From Veillonella parvula (lineage in GTDB: Bacteria > Bacillota > Negativicutes > Veillonellales > Veillonellaceae), in the NCBI RefSeq assembly GCF_036456085.1, contig NZ_CP138632.1, positions 620,001 to 684,000 of the forward strand: a DNA stretch of 64,000 nt, in the 5' to 3' direction. The position numbers were made by a program, and so were the translations under genes. Position 1 is the stretch's first letter. The number at the start of each line of letters is the position of its first letter. This document shows positions 9,399 to 18,480 of the stretch, piece by piece. Under the pieces are notes generated by a model. The model saw only the letters and a list, made by a program, of their open reading frames with translations. It was not told the DNA's origin and did not search any database.

Positions 9399-9866
9399 CT
9401 ATTGGTTTTCTTCTGTACGTTGTTCAGTTTGTTTCAAACTTTCACGATTTTGACGCAAGCTTTCCAATGTTTTTTCCAAGTTGTTTTCAACATATTTAAG
9501 AACATCACCAGCATATTGAATAGAACTAGCTTTCAACTCATCAGAGGATTGATTTGCTGCATTAATAATTTGATTCGCTTGTTCTTGAGCTTGTTTTACA
9601 AGTTCACTTTCAGCTGTCAATTTAGCAATGTAGTCTTTAGCTTGATCAATCAAAGTTTCAGCCTGACGTTGAGCATCAGCTAACACTTTATCTTTATCTG
9701 CTACAATACGACGAGATTCTTCAAGTTCCAAAGGTAAGGATTCCTGAATAGAATCAATAATACGCATAATTTCGTCTTCCTCAACCATACGTTTTGTAGT
9801 CATAGGAATACGGCTGCTAGATTCAATAAGAACCTCTAAATCTTCTAATAATTTTTCTGTTTTCAT
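9399..9866 (-). CDS. Coiled-coil protein of unknown function, downstream of coaD
   Basis: I do not recognise a characterised family. The 155 residues are almost wholly charged, heptad-like helix. An N-terminal part (about 1-60) resembles the ATPase-synthesis-associated or DivIVA-like helical proteins found next to coaD in clostridia. A long coiled coil follows, rich in A, Q, E and K (AQRQAETLIDQAKDYIAKL and similar). There is no signal peptide or membrane segment. I chose ATG 9866, six bases after AGGGGTG, over GTG 9875. It is 11 bases downstream of coaD and ends the rsmD-coaD transcript. A DivIVA/SepF-type cell-division accessory role is possible but unproven. Confidence 0.75.
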   Translation of the reverse strand: MKTEKLLEDLEVLIESSSRIPMTTKRMVEEDEIMRIIDSIQESLPLELEESRRIVADKDKVLADAQRQAETLIDQAKDYIAKLTAESELVKQAQEQANQIINAANQSSDELKASSIQYAGDVLKYVENNLEKTLESLRQNRESLKQTEQRTEENQ

Positions 9867-9877
9867 ACAATTCACCC

Positions 9878-10369
9878 CTATTTATTATGGACCGTATTAA
9901 AGCGTTCTTCAAGTTTTTCCTTAACATCATCCGGAACAAGACCATCTAGCTTACCACCAAATTTAGCTAGTTCACGAATACCCGTGGAGCTGACAAAAGA
10001 GTATTTGTTATTTGTCATAATAAATACTGTTTCAATGTCATCATCCAAATATTTTGCAAATAATGCGCGCTGAAATTCATATTCAAAGTCGCTCAATGCA
10101 CGTAATCCTCGAATAATAATAGTAGCATTCTTGGATTTAACATACTCATTGAGTAAGCCACCTGTACAATCAATTTCAACATTAGGAATATGTTTGACAG
10201 AATTTCGAATCATCTCAACCCGTTCTTCCATAGAAAATAAGGAATTTTTATTCGGATTTGAGCTGACAGCAATGATTAATTTATCAACCAATCGGCTGCC
10301 CCGTTCAAAAATATCAACATGTCCATTAGTAACTGGGTCAAAACTACCCGGACATACACCTATACGCAC
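9878..10369 (-). CDS. coaD: Phosphopantetheine adenylyltransferase
   Basis: CoaD transfers AMP from ATP to 4'-phosphopantetheine, giving dephospho-CoA. The 163-residue protein has the nucleotidyltransferase motif GSFDPVTNGH (9-18) and the C-terminal SSTGIREL (about 126-133). Length is exactly typical. It follows rsmD by four bases, the usual rsmD-coaD pairing. Confidence 0.98.
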   Translation of the reverse strand: MRIGVCPGSFDPVTNGHVDIFERGSRLVDKLIIAVSSNPNKNSLFSMEERVEMIRNSVKHIPNVEIDCTGGLLNEYVKSKNATIIIRGLRALSDFEYEFQRALFAKYLDDDIETVFIMTNNKYSFVSSTGIRELAKFGGKLDGLVPDDVKEKLEERFNTVHNK

Positions 10370-10373
10370 AGGT

Positions 10374-10925
10374 TTAGCTCCTTTCGGCTGTCTTTACAAA
10401 ATAGGAAACCAACGTATAACCAAATTTCTGTTCTTTTATACATTCCCATGATTCTGGTAAGGTAAAAACCTCATCCTTATGATGTTCTAATAATAAAACA
10501 CCTTCAGGTTTTAACAAATCATAGTTCACAACCAAATCTATGGTATCTTGTATAAATCCATTTTCATATGGCGGGTCAGAAAATATATAATCGAACTGTC
10601 GCCCTACTATATAATTTTTTAATTGTGAAAGTTTCCTCGGAATAATTTCTAACCGATCATCCACACGACAATGTTTAGCATTCTCTAAAATTAGTTTTCC
10701 CGTTTTAAAGTCCACTGCTACTGCATGTGCTGCACCACGACTTAAGGCTTCAATTGCTACTGCACCAGTGCCAGAAAATATATCTAGTATATCAGAACCA
10801 AATATACCTTTATTGGCTAATACATTAAATACACTTTCACGAACACGATCAAGTGTAGGCCTAGTATCTAATCCTTTAGGTGCTTTTATAGCATGTCCCT
10901 TAGCAGTTCCGCCAATAATTCGCAT
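10374..10925 (-). CDS. rsmD: 16S rRNA (guanine-966-N2)-methyltransferase
   Basis: RsmD methylates G966 of 16S rRNA during 30S assembly using SAM. The 183 residues start with MRIIGGTAKG. A SAM-binding motif (LDIFSGTGAVAIEALSRGA, about 47-65) and the catalytic DPPY (about 116-119) follow. It is the first gene of the rsmD-coaD unit; only about 66 bases separate it from gpsA upstream. Confidence 0.96.
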   Translation of the reverse strand: MRIIGGTAKGHAIKAPKGLDTRPTLDRVRESVFNVLANKGIFGSDILDIFSGTGAVAIEALSRGAAHAVAVDFKTGKLILENAKHCRVDDRLEIIPRKLSQLKNYIVGRQFDYIFSDPPYENGFIQDTIDLVVNYDLLKPEGVLLLEHHKDEVFTLPESWECIKEQKFGYTLVSYFVKTAERS

Positions 10926-10992
10926 ACAACCCTCACAAGATTATACTCATTAATTATAGTATATAAATAACCAAATTAAAAGTATCTTTTAT

Positions 10993-11991
10993 TTATGATA
11001 CTTCAATTTTAATATCACGCCCCATCAACTCAGCTAATGCTATGGATGGAGATTTTTTTTCGTATAAAACCTCATATAAAGCCTTCGTTATAGGCATTTC
11101 AATTTGATGTTTACAAGCCATTGTATAAATAATTTCTGTTGCGAAAAATCCTTCTACAACCATATTAGTATGATTAACAATAAAATCCATAGTCTTACCC
11201 TCGGCTAGTTTTTGACCAGCCGCACGGTTACGACCATGTGGGCTCATACAAGTAGCAATCAAATCCCCCATACCAGCAAGACCAGCATAGGTTTCTTTTT
11301 GGGCCCCTAAGGCCACCCCAAAGCGAGTCATCTCATGAAGACCACGTGTTAATAGTAAAGCCTTACAATTATCCCCTAAAGCTAAACCATCTGCAATACC
11401 AGCTGCAAGGGCAATGATGTTTTTCGTGGCTCCTGCTAGTTCAACACCAATCATATCAGTATTTGCATAAATTCTAAAATTTTGACTACATAATGCCTTT
11501 TGCAATGTTGTAGCTACCTCTAGGCTTTCAGTACTCAGCACAGATGCAGCAGGTAAGTTGCGACCAACCTCTTCTGCATGATTAGGTCCAGACAAAACCG
11601 CTAAATTACACCCTATGGTAGCAAGAACCTCTTTCATCACAGTCGTCAAAAGTTTGCCACTGGTTCGTTCTACACCTTTTGAACATAGAATATAGGCTTG
11701 ATTTTTATGAGCATACGGTTTAATAGCCTCTAAACTGGTACGTACATGTACAGAAGGAGTAACCATTAATACCACTTCGGCATTACTAATACAGGCCTCT
11801 AAATCAGAACTATATTGTAATTCTTCTGGAAGTTTTACACCTGGTAAATAGTCTTTATTCTCTAAGTCTTTTGCAAGTTTATCTGCAAATTCTGGACGAC
11901 GACAATATATAGTTGTAGTATTTCCAGCTAAAACGGATTTAATAGCAAGGGCCGTCCCCCAACTACCAGAGCCGATAACAACAACATTCAT
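10993..11991 (-). CDS. gpsA: NAD(P)-dependent glycerol-3-phosphate dehydrogenase
   Basis: GpsA reduces dihydroxyacetone phosphate to sn-glycerol-3-phosphate for phospholipid synthesis. The Rossmann motif GSGSWGTALA is at 7-16, SKGVE carries a conserved lysine near 106, and LAGMGDLIATC is near 244-254. Length 332 is typical. It follows plsY by three bases; PlsY consumes the product, so the pair forms the entry into phosphatidic acid, and PlsC at 16 kb does the next step. Confidence 0.98.
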   Translation of the reverse strand: MNVVVIGSGSWGTALAIKSVLAGNTTTIYCRRPEFADKLAKDLENKDYLPGVKLPEELQYSSDLEACISNAEVVLMVTPSVHVRTSLEAIKPYAHKNQAYILCSKGVERTSGKLLTTVMKEVLATIGCNLAVLSGPNHAEEVGRNLPAASVLSTESLEVATTLQKALCSQNFRIYANTDMIGVELAGATKNIIALAAGIADGLALGDNCKALLLTRGLHEMTRFGVALGAQKETYAGLAGMGDLIATCMSPHGRNRAAGQKLAEGKTMDFIVNHTNMVVEGFFATEIIYTMACKHQIEMPITKALYEVLYEKKSPSIALAELMGRDIKIEVS

Positions 11992-11994
11992 TCT

Positions 11995-12591
11995 TTAATC
12001 CTTTTTAATGCGCTCTACTTTTAACTCATTTCCAGCAAGTAGACGCTTAATATTATCCCAGTGACGTACAATGACAAACAAAGCTGCTAATCCGCCAAAG
12101 CCAACAAACCAGAAGGATTCTCCAGTGAAATACATCAGTACTGGTACTAATGCAGCGGCAATGATAGAGCCTAAAGATACAAGTTTAGTGAAGTATACGA
12201 TAACACCCCATACCAAAAAGCAAATCAATGCTACTATTGGTGAAAGAGCAATAAGTACACCTAAACCCGTAGCAACGCCACGACCACCTTTAAAGCCCAA
12301 AAAAACAGACCAGTTATGCCCCATCATTCCAAGAATACCACCTAAGATCATAAACATAGACCCATAGGGTGAGAGTAGCACTACTCCTGCTGCCCCTTTT
12401 AAAGCATCACATAGAAATACAGGTAAGGCTGCTTTAAGACCTATAACACGATATGTATTAGTAGCGCCAATATTTTTAGAGCCATATTGCCGTACATCTG
12501 TATTAAAGAAAAACTTACCTATAATTAATCCACTAGGAATCGAACCGATAAGATATGATAATACAGCATATACAATAATCAAAATATCCAT
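11995..12591 (-). CDS. plsY: Acyl-phosphate:glycerol-3-phosphate acyltransferase
   Basis: PlsY is a membrane enzyme that moves an acyl chain from acyl-phosphate to glycerol-3-phosphate. The 198-residue protein has about five to six hydrophobic segments. The family motifs are GSIPSGLIIGK (about 16-26), GSKNIGATNTYR (about 37-48) and GGRGVATGLG (about 102-111). Its ATG overlaps the der stop codon as TAATG, implying translational coupling. Confidence 0.97.
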   Translation of the reverse strand: MDILIIVYAVLSYLIGSIPSGLIIGKFFFNTDVRQYGSKNIGATNTYRVIGLKAALPVFLCDALKGAAGVVLLSPYGSMFMILGGILGMMGHNWSVFLGFKGGRGVATGLGVLIALSPIVALICFLVWGVIVYFTKLVSLGSIIAAALVPVLMYFTGESFWFVGFGGLAALFVIVRHWDNIKRLLAGNELKVERIKKD

Positions 12592-13925
12592 TAGTCTTCA
12601 TCATCCCGTTTCTTGCCACGTAATACTAAACGAATCGGTGTTCCTTCAAAACCAAAGGACTCACGCAATCGATTCTCTAAGAAACGCATATAAGAGAAGT
12701 GAATTAGCTCTGGTTCATTTACAAATAAAATGAATGTAGGCGGCTTAACACTAGCTTGCGTCATATAATAAATTTTTGGAATTCTACCATTGCGAGACGG
12801 CACAGGGTTTACAGTTTGTGCATCTTGTAATAATTGGTTTAACGTCCCCGTAGATACACGGCGATATTGTTGTTCAGATACGAACTTCAACATATCAGCT
12901 AATCGATGAATACGTTGCTTAGTTAAAGCCGAAGCAAACAGGATAGGTGCAAACTGCAAGAAACCTAATTCATCATAAATATCTTCAGTAAAACGCAATG
13001 TAGTTTTATCATCTTTTTCAACAAGATCCCATTTATTAACAACAATGACTACGCCTTTACCCGCTTCGTAAGCGTAACCTGCAATTTTTTTATCTTGTTC
13101 TGTAACACCATCTTGAGCATCTAGTACAAGAACTACAATATCAGCACGATCTACTGATCGCAAAGAACGAACAATACTATATCGTTCAACAGCTTCTTCG
13201 ATTTTAGACTTACGACGCATACCTGCTGTATCAATAAGTACAAACTTTTGATTCTCATGAGTCCAATACGTATCAATAGAGTCTCGAGTAGTACCTGCTA
13301 CATCAGATACAATTACACGATCTTGTCCTAACAATGCGTTAGTCAAAGAAGATTTACCCACATTTGGACGACCTATAATAGCAACATGAATAGTATCTTC
13401 ATCATCTACATTAGTACCTACTGGAGGAAAATGTTTTACAGTATCATCCAATAGATCACCTAAATTCATAAGATTTTTAGCGGAAATACCAATGGGGTCC
13501 CCCAAACCAAGATTGTAAAATTCATAAATATTCGGTTCTTGATTTACACTATCAATCTTATTAACTACGAGTACAACAGGTTTTCCACTAGCTCTAAGAA
13601 TATTTGCGACCTCTTCATCAGCAGGTACAATACCTTGTTTACCATCAACGACAAATAGAATTACATCTGCTTCTTCAATTGCTAATTCCGCTTGTAGTCG
13701 CATCATCTTAGGAATAACATGACTATTGTCAGTAATGAACTCGATACCACCAGTATCGATCATTGTAAACTCACGATTTAACCACTCTGCATCGAAGTAA
13801 ATACGGTCCCTTGTCACACCAGGAATATCTTCAACGATAGAGATACGTTTATTAACAATGGCATTAAAAAGTGTAGATTTACCTACGTTTGGACGGCCTA
13901 CAACAGCCACTAATGGTTTTGCCAT
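12591..13925 (-). CDS. der: Ribosome-assembly GTPase Der (EngA)
   Basis: Der is an essential GTPase with two tandem G domains acting in 50S maturation. GRPNVGKS appears at about 10-17 and again near 184-191, with NKID and NKWD base-recognition motifs in each half. A C-terminal KH-like domain covers about 355-444. Length 444 is normal. It is the first gene of a der-plsY-gpsA run. Confidence 0.98.
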   Translation of the reverse strand: MAKPLVAVVGRPNVGKSTLFNAIVNKRISIVEDIPGVTRDRIYFDAEWLNREFTMIDTGGIEFITDNSHVIPKMMRLQAELAIEEADVILFVVDGKQGIVPADEEVANILRASGKPVVLVVNKIDSVNQEPNIYEFYNLGLGDPIGISAKNLMNLGDLLDDTVKHFPPVGTNVDDEDTIHVAIIGRPNVGKSSLTNALLGQDRVIVSDVAGTTRDSIDTYWTHENQKFVLIDTAGMRRKSKIEEAVERYSIVRSLRSVDRADIVVLVLDAQDGVTEQDKKIAGYAYEAGKGVVIVVNKWDLVEKDDKTTLRFTEDIYDELGFLQFAPILFASALTKQRIHRLADMLKFVSEQQYRRVSTGTLNQLLQDAQTVNPVPSRNGRIPKIYYMTQASVKPPTFILFVNEPELIHFSYMRFLENRLRESFGFEGTPIRLVLRGKKRDDED

Positions 13926-13989
13926 AGTTTCACCTCATTATCTAATCTAATACATTACTATATTTTATCATATACTAAGTAAAGTACGC

Positions 13990-14023
13990 AAAAAGGCTAA
14001 CCAAGGAAACCTTGGCTAGCCTT
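13990..14023 (-). terminator. Terminator of the ispH-rpsA operon
   Basis: AAGGCTAACCAAGG and CCTTGGCTAGCCTT form a long stem with a three-base loop and one mismatch, with a T run on the minus strand, about 16 bases past the ispH-rpsA stop. Confidence 0.9.
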
Positions 14024-14038
14024 ATATTAGACAATGAA

Positions 14039-15937
14039 TTATTCAGCGTCTTCTGCAGTTTCTTTTGATTCCATCAATTCAGTCAAAGCCAAACCCAATT
14101 TCTTTTCATCTTTGTTAAGAGAAATGATTTTAACTTCAACTTCTTGACCACGATTCAAGTAATCTTCAACTTTCGCATTACGTTGTTTTGTAATTTGAGA
14201 AATGTGAAGTAAACCTTGGATGTCGTCATTAACAGCTACGAATGCACCGTAAGCTACTAAACGAACAACTTTGCCTTTAATAACATCGCCAACATGCAAT
14301 GTTTCTTCAGCAACGTCCCATGGGCTCTTAGATAAAGCTTTTAAGGACAAGGATAATTTATTGCTTTCAGCGTCGAAAGATTGTAATTTAACTTCGATTT
14401 CTTGGCCAACGGAAAGAACATCTTCCACTTTTTTGATTTTTTGCCAAGAAATATCGGAAATGTGAAGTAAACCTTCAATACCGCCGATATCTACGAATGC
14501 ACCATAAGGCATAATTTTACGAACGATACCTTTATAGTTTTCGCCAACGTTGATATTTTTCAATGCTTCAGCTAATTTAGCTTGACGTTCCACTTCCAAT
14601 ACTGCACGACGAGAAAGAACCAAACGGTTTTTCTTTTCATCGATTTCAAGTACTTTAGCTTCAAATTCTGTACCAACCAAGTTGTCCAAGGATTTCACGA
14701 AATGAACATCACCTTGGGACAATGGAATGAAACCACGAAGAGATTTAACTGTTACTACTAAACCTGCTGGGATAGCATCAATACCTTTACATACGATAGC
14801 TTCATCTTTTTCTTGTGCTTCGATAACATATTGCCAATCTTCATCTTTAGCCAAGCGAGTCATGGAAAGATAAATAGGATTATCTTCTTTGATGTGATTC
14901 ATGATAACTGCTTTAATTTCATCACCATTTTTTAACACATCTTTGGCAGATTCTGGTGCTGGATAAGAAATTTCAGTTCTGTTCAAAATGGCTTCAGTTT
15001 TGTAGCCAAAAGATACATAAGCTCGTTCATCTTCGACTTGAACTACTGTACCTTCTACAACGTTCCCTTTCTTAAATTCTTCTTGACCTTCGGCTGCTAA
15101 TAATTCTGCAAAATCTTTCATTGTCTCAATGACCTCCTTAATAATCCAGTCGGGAGTCGATGCTCCTGCTGTTACTCCTACCGTCTGTACTCGGTTAAAC
15201 CATTCCAGTTGTAATTCAGTAGAAGTTTCAATGTGATACGTTGTACATCCAACGTCACGACAAACCTCTGCCAATCGGTTTGTGTTGCCGCTGTTCTTAC
15301 CGCCTATCACTATCATAAGATCTACATTACGTGCTAAATCAACGGCAGAATTCTGTCGTTCTTGCGTTGCATTGCATATCGTTTTGAAAACCTTAAGATT
15401 CTTAGATTTTTTCTCTAATATGTCTATTATACTGTTAAATTTGAATTGTGAAAAGGTTGTTTGTACAACAACGCCCATTTTTTCCACAACTTGTAGTTTT
15501 TGAGCGGATTCTTCATCTTCGATGATTATTCCTTCGTTATTTGCCCATAAATTAATGCTTTTGACCTCAGGATGGTTTTTTTCTCCCAAAATCACCAAAG
15601 TCATACCTTCATCTATAACAGACTTTGCATCTTGCTGTGCCTTTTTTACATGTGGACATGTGGCATCCACAACATGTAATCCTTTTTCTTCTGCCTCTTC
15701 ATAAATAGCAGGTCCTACACCATGAGAGCGAATAATCATTGTGCCTTCAGCGATATCAGACACTTCTTGAACAGGGCTTACCCCTTTATCTTCAAGACGA
15801 CCTACAACTTGAGGATTGTGAATAATAGGTCCTAATGTATAGCTTTTACCATCGCTATTTGCAGCTTCATTTGCCATTTCGACAGCCCGTTTTACACCAT
15901 AGCAAAAACCATGGTTTTCAGCCAAAATTATTTCCAT
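14039..15937 (-). CDS. ispH: IspH (HMBPP reductase) fused to ribosomal protein S1-like domains
   Basis: The first ~285 residues are 4-hydroxy-3-methylbut-2-enyl diphosphate reductase, the last MEP-pathway step to IPP and DMAPP. All three iron-sulfur cysteines are present: Cys12 (FCYGV), Cys94 (TCPHV) and Cys187 (CNATQ). Residues ~290-625 hold four S1 RNA-binding domains, the last two with the classic YGAFVDIGG…GLLHIS and YGAFVAVNDD…GLLHIS patterns. I chose ATG 15937 after GAGGAG; the longer frame begins with TTG. This fusion is known in clostridia and Negativicutes and probably supplies the S1 of the cell. It overlaps plsC by 10 bases in a cmk-plsC-ispH order. Confidence 0.95.
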   Translation of the reverse strand: MEIILAENHGFCYGVKRAVEMANEAANSDGKSYTLGPIIHNPQVVGRLEDKGVSPVQEVSDIAEGTMIIRSHGVGPAIYEEAEEKGLHVVDATCPHVKKAQQDAKSVIDEGMTLVILGEKNHPEVKSINLWANNEGIIIEDEESAQKLQVVEKMGVVVQTTFSQFKFNSIIDILEKKSKNLKVFKTICNATQERQNSAVDLARNVDLMIVIGGKNSGNTNRLAEVCRDVGCTTYHIETSTELQLEWFNRVQTVGVTAGASTPDWIIKEVIETMKDFAELLAAEGQEEFKKGNVVEGTVVQVEDERAYVSFGYKTEAILNRTEISYPAPESAKDVLKNGDEIKAVIMNHIKEDNPIYLSMTRLAKDEDWQYVIEAQEKDEAIVCKGIDAIPAGLVVTVKSLRGFIPLSQGDVHFVKSLDNLVGTEFEAKVLEIDEKKNRLVLSRRAVLEVERQAKLAEALKNINVGENYKGIVRKIMPYGAFVDIGGIEGLLHISDISWQKIKKVEDVLSVGQEIEVKLQSFDAESNKLSLSLKALSKSPWDVAEETLHVGDVIKGKVVRLVAYGAFVAVNDDIQGLLHISQITKQRNAKVEDYLNRGQEVEVKIISLNKDEKKLGLALTELMESKETAEDAE

Positions 15938-16548
15938 AAAGTCTCCTCTATACAATTGTTATGATAAGAATCTATCATTCGTTGGATTTCACTTTTAACA
16001 CTATCATTTACTTTTTGAATTGCTTCTGGAGTCGCTTTAGCTTTTTCAACTGGGATTGGTTTACCAATAATACAAGCCACTTTATTACGTTCCATATTGT
16101 GAGAGCCAATGATAGCAACAGGCACTATGCTAACACCTGTTCTAAGAGCAATTGATGCTGCACCATCATGGAATCTACCAAGTTTACCACTTTTTTGACG
16201 GTTTCCTTCTGCAAATATGCCTAAAACCTTATTGTCTTTAAGTAGTCCCATGGCATGACGAATAGCAACTTTATCAATAGCACCGCGATTTAACGGAAAT
16301 GCACCAAGCCATGTACAAAAAAAACGTGAAATGGGATTCACAAATAATTCTTGTTTAGCCATAAAGTGTACATGTCTAGGCAAAGCATAGCCGCAGATAG
16401 GGGGATCGTTATTACTTAAATGATTAGGCACCACGATAACAGGCCCTTCCATTGGAAAATTATCGCGACCATATACTTTCAACCCATACCCTACCTTATA
16501 GCGAAGCCAAAAAGCGGTACGCCATAACCAGGTAGAAAATTTATTCAT
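15928..16548 (-). CDS. plsC: 1-acylglycerol-3-phosphate acyltransferase
   Basis: PlsC adds the second acyl chain to form phosphatidic acid at the membrane. The H-x4-D catalytic motif NHLSNND has His43 and Asp48, and FAEGNRQKSGKL carries the second conserved block near 118-129. At 206 residues it is a short, typical Firmicute form with a hydrophobic N terminus. It overlaps both cmk (8 bases) and ispH (10 bases), showing tight coupling. Confidence 0.95.
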   Translation of the reverse strand: MNKFSTWLWRTAFWLRYKVGYGLKVYGRDNFPMEGPVIVVPNHLSNNDPPICGYALPRHVHFMAKQELFVNPISRFFCTWLGAFPLNRGAIDKVAIRHAMGLLKDNKVLGIFAEGNRQKSGKLGRFHDGAASIALRTGVSIVPVAIIGSHNMERNKVACIIGKPIPVEKAKATPEAIQKVNDSVKSEIQRMIDSYHNNCIEETLWK

Positions 16549-17224
16549 GATTGATTGTCTCCTGTACTAAATTCAATATATATGCCACAGTTTCATCGAA
16601 ATTCATATTACTAGAGTCTACAACTACTGCATCTTCAACGCATACAAGTGGAGACTCTTCACGATTTTTATCCATTTCATCACGACTAACAACATTCTTT
16701 TTAATTTCATCTAGTGTTTGCTCGTTTGATGTACCTTGTACTTCTAACCATCTACGTTTTGCACGCGCATCTACAGAAGCGGTTAAATAAATTTTTAGCT
16801 CTGCATTAGGTAATACGACAGAACCGATATCACGTCCATCTAATATAACTCCCCCAACGGCGGCCATCTCTTGTTGGCGTTCTACCAAATATTGTCGAAC
16901 CCCTTTATAAGAAGCTATAGTCGATACATTATCATTAATTTGCTGCTGGCGAATTAATGATGTAACATCTTTCCCTTTAATATAGACCTTGCATGCTGTT
17001 GCAGTAGGCTCTAAAGTCAAATTTAAAGAAGGTAATAAAGCTTCTACAGCAGCTTGATCCTTAACATCGATTTGACTATCAAGAACTGCCCATGTAACAC
17101 CGCGATACATGGAACCTGTATCGATATATAAATACCCTAATTCATTGGCCACTACTTTAGAAATGCTACTTTTACCAGCCCCAGCAGGACCATCAATAGC
17201 AATGGCAATTTTTTTAGTGTTCAT
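16541..17224 (-). CDS. cmk: Cytidylate kinase
   Basis: Cmk phosphorylates CMP and dCMP. The P-loop IDGPAGAGKSS is at 9-19, GSMYRGVTWA at about 37-46, and DGRDIGSVVLPNAELKIYL near 129-147. Length 227 is typical. It lies upstream of plsC and ispH-rpsA; the cmk-rpsA neighbourhood is ancient and widely conserved. Confidence 0.97.
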   Translation of the reverse strand: MNTKKIAIAIDGPAGAGKSSISKVVANELGYLYIDTGSMYRGVTWAVLDSQIDVKDQAAVEALLPSLNLTLEPTATACKVYIKGKDVTSLIRQQQINDNVSTIASYKGVRQYLVERQQEMAAVGGVILDGRDIGSVVLPNAELKIYLTASVDARAKRRWLEVQGTSNEQTLDEIKKNVVSRDEMDKNREESPLVCVEDAVVVDSSNMNFDETVAYILNLVQETINHE

Positions 17225-17232
17225 AATAACCT

Positions 17233-18480
17233 CTATTCTTTATCACCGTGTACGGCATGCATAGCCGCCACATAGCCTGTGGAAAAGGCAGCTTGTAAAT
17301 TATAGCCTCCTGTAAAAGCATCTATGTCTAGTACTTCACCAGCACCATATAAACCACCAATCAATTTAGACTCCATAGTTTTAGGATTAAATTCTTTTAA
17401 TGAAATACCACCTGCTGTAACAATAGCTTCCGCTACAGGTCGTAATTCCTTAACAGTTACTGTCATATGTTGCAATACATGGCATAAGCGCAAACGCTCT
17501 TCCTTTGTAATTTGATTAATTGGTTTAGCCGGATTTAACTCAGCAAGCTTTATAACAATGGGAATAAGATTAACAGGTAGTAAATCCTTCATCCCATTAG
17601 ACAATTGTTTTTTAGAGTATAAATCAAAATCCTTTTGCAAGCGCTTATCCAATACTTCTGCAGTTAAAGCAGGTTTAAGATTAATTTCAATGGTAACTTG
17701 AGGATTTTTCTTACGAAGCAACTTACCTACCGTGTGACTTAATGATAAAATTGTAGGCCCCGTAAGACCAAAATGAGTAAACATCATTTCCCCAAATTGT
17801 TTTGCTTGTACCTTACTTTTAGAAATTACGGAAACCTCAACATTACGAAGACTAAGCCCCATAATTTCCTTTACCCACGTTTCGTTTGTAACGATAGGAA
17901 CCAAGGATGGACGAATATCAGTAATAGTATGTCCCACTTTTTCGGCTAAAACGTAACCATCACCAGTAGAGCCTGTCAATGGATAAGATGCACCACCAGT
18001 ACAAATAATAGCAGCATCACAAGCATATTGTTCCTTATCCGTTGTAACACCAACTACACGATTTTCCTGTACAGTAATCGATGTAACAGGTTCATTTAAA
18101 TGAACTTGAACATTATACTTTTTTAGGATTTTCATAAAGATATTGCGAACTTCTAATGCAGAATCGGATTCAGGAAACACTCGTCCCCCACGTTCTACTT
18201 TAGTTTTTAACCCCCAGCTATGCAAAAGGTCCAGAAGATCTTCATTACTAAAGCGTTCATAGGCACCGTACAAGAACTTACCATTACCAGGCGTATTTTT
18301 TATAAATTCGGTCATATCTGCACTATTCGTAATATTACAGCGACCTTTACCGGTAATGCCCATTTTCTTGCCAACCATATTCATTTTTTCCAATAAGATG
18401 ACGCGTGCTCCTTCACGGCCTGCTATAACAGCTGCCATTAGACCTGCCGCACCACCGCCAATGACTATGATTTGCTTCAT
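17233..18480 (-). CDS. BaiN/HI0933-type NAD(P)/FAD-dependent flavoprotein
   Basis: This is a 415-residue flavoprotein of the HI0933 (BaiN/YhiN-like) family. The FAD dinucleotide motif GGGAAGLMAA is at 8-17. GKKMGITGKGRCNITN at about 46-61 and the C-terminal TGGYNLQAAFSTGYVAA near 385-401 are family signatures. Most members have no proven substrate; BaiN acts on bile acids in a gut Clostridium, which cannot be assumed here. It sits between rluB (4-base overlap) and cmk in what looks like one transcript. Confidence 0.88.
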   Translation of the reverse strand: MKQIIVIGGGAAGLMAAVIAGREGARVILLEKMNMVGKKMGITGKGRCNITNSADMTEFIKNTPGNGKFLYGAYERFSNEDLLDLLHSWGLKTKVERGGRVFPESDSALEVRNIFMKILKKYNVQVHLNEPVTSITVQENRVVGVTTDKEQYACDAAIICTGGASYPLTGSTGDGYVLAEKVGHTITDIRPSLVPIVTNETWVKEIMGLSLRNVEVSVISKSKVQAKQFGEMMFTHFGLTGPTILSLSHTVGKLLRKKNPQVTIEINLKPALTAEVLDKRLQKDFDLYSKKQLSNGMKDLLPVNLIPIVIKLAELNPAKPINQITKEERLRLCHVLQHMTVTVKELRPVAEAIVTAGGISLKEFNPKTMESKLIGGLYGAGEVLDIDAFTGGYNLQAAFSTGYVAAMHAVHGDKE

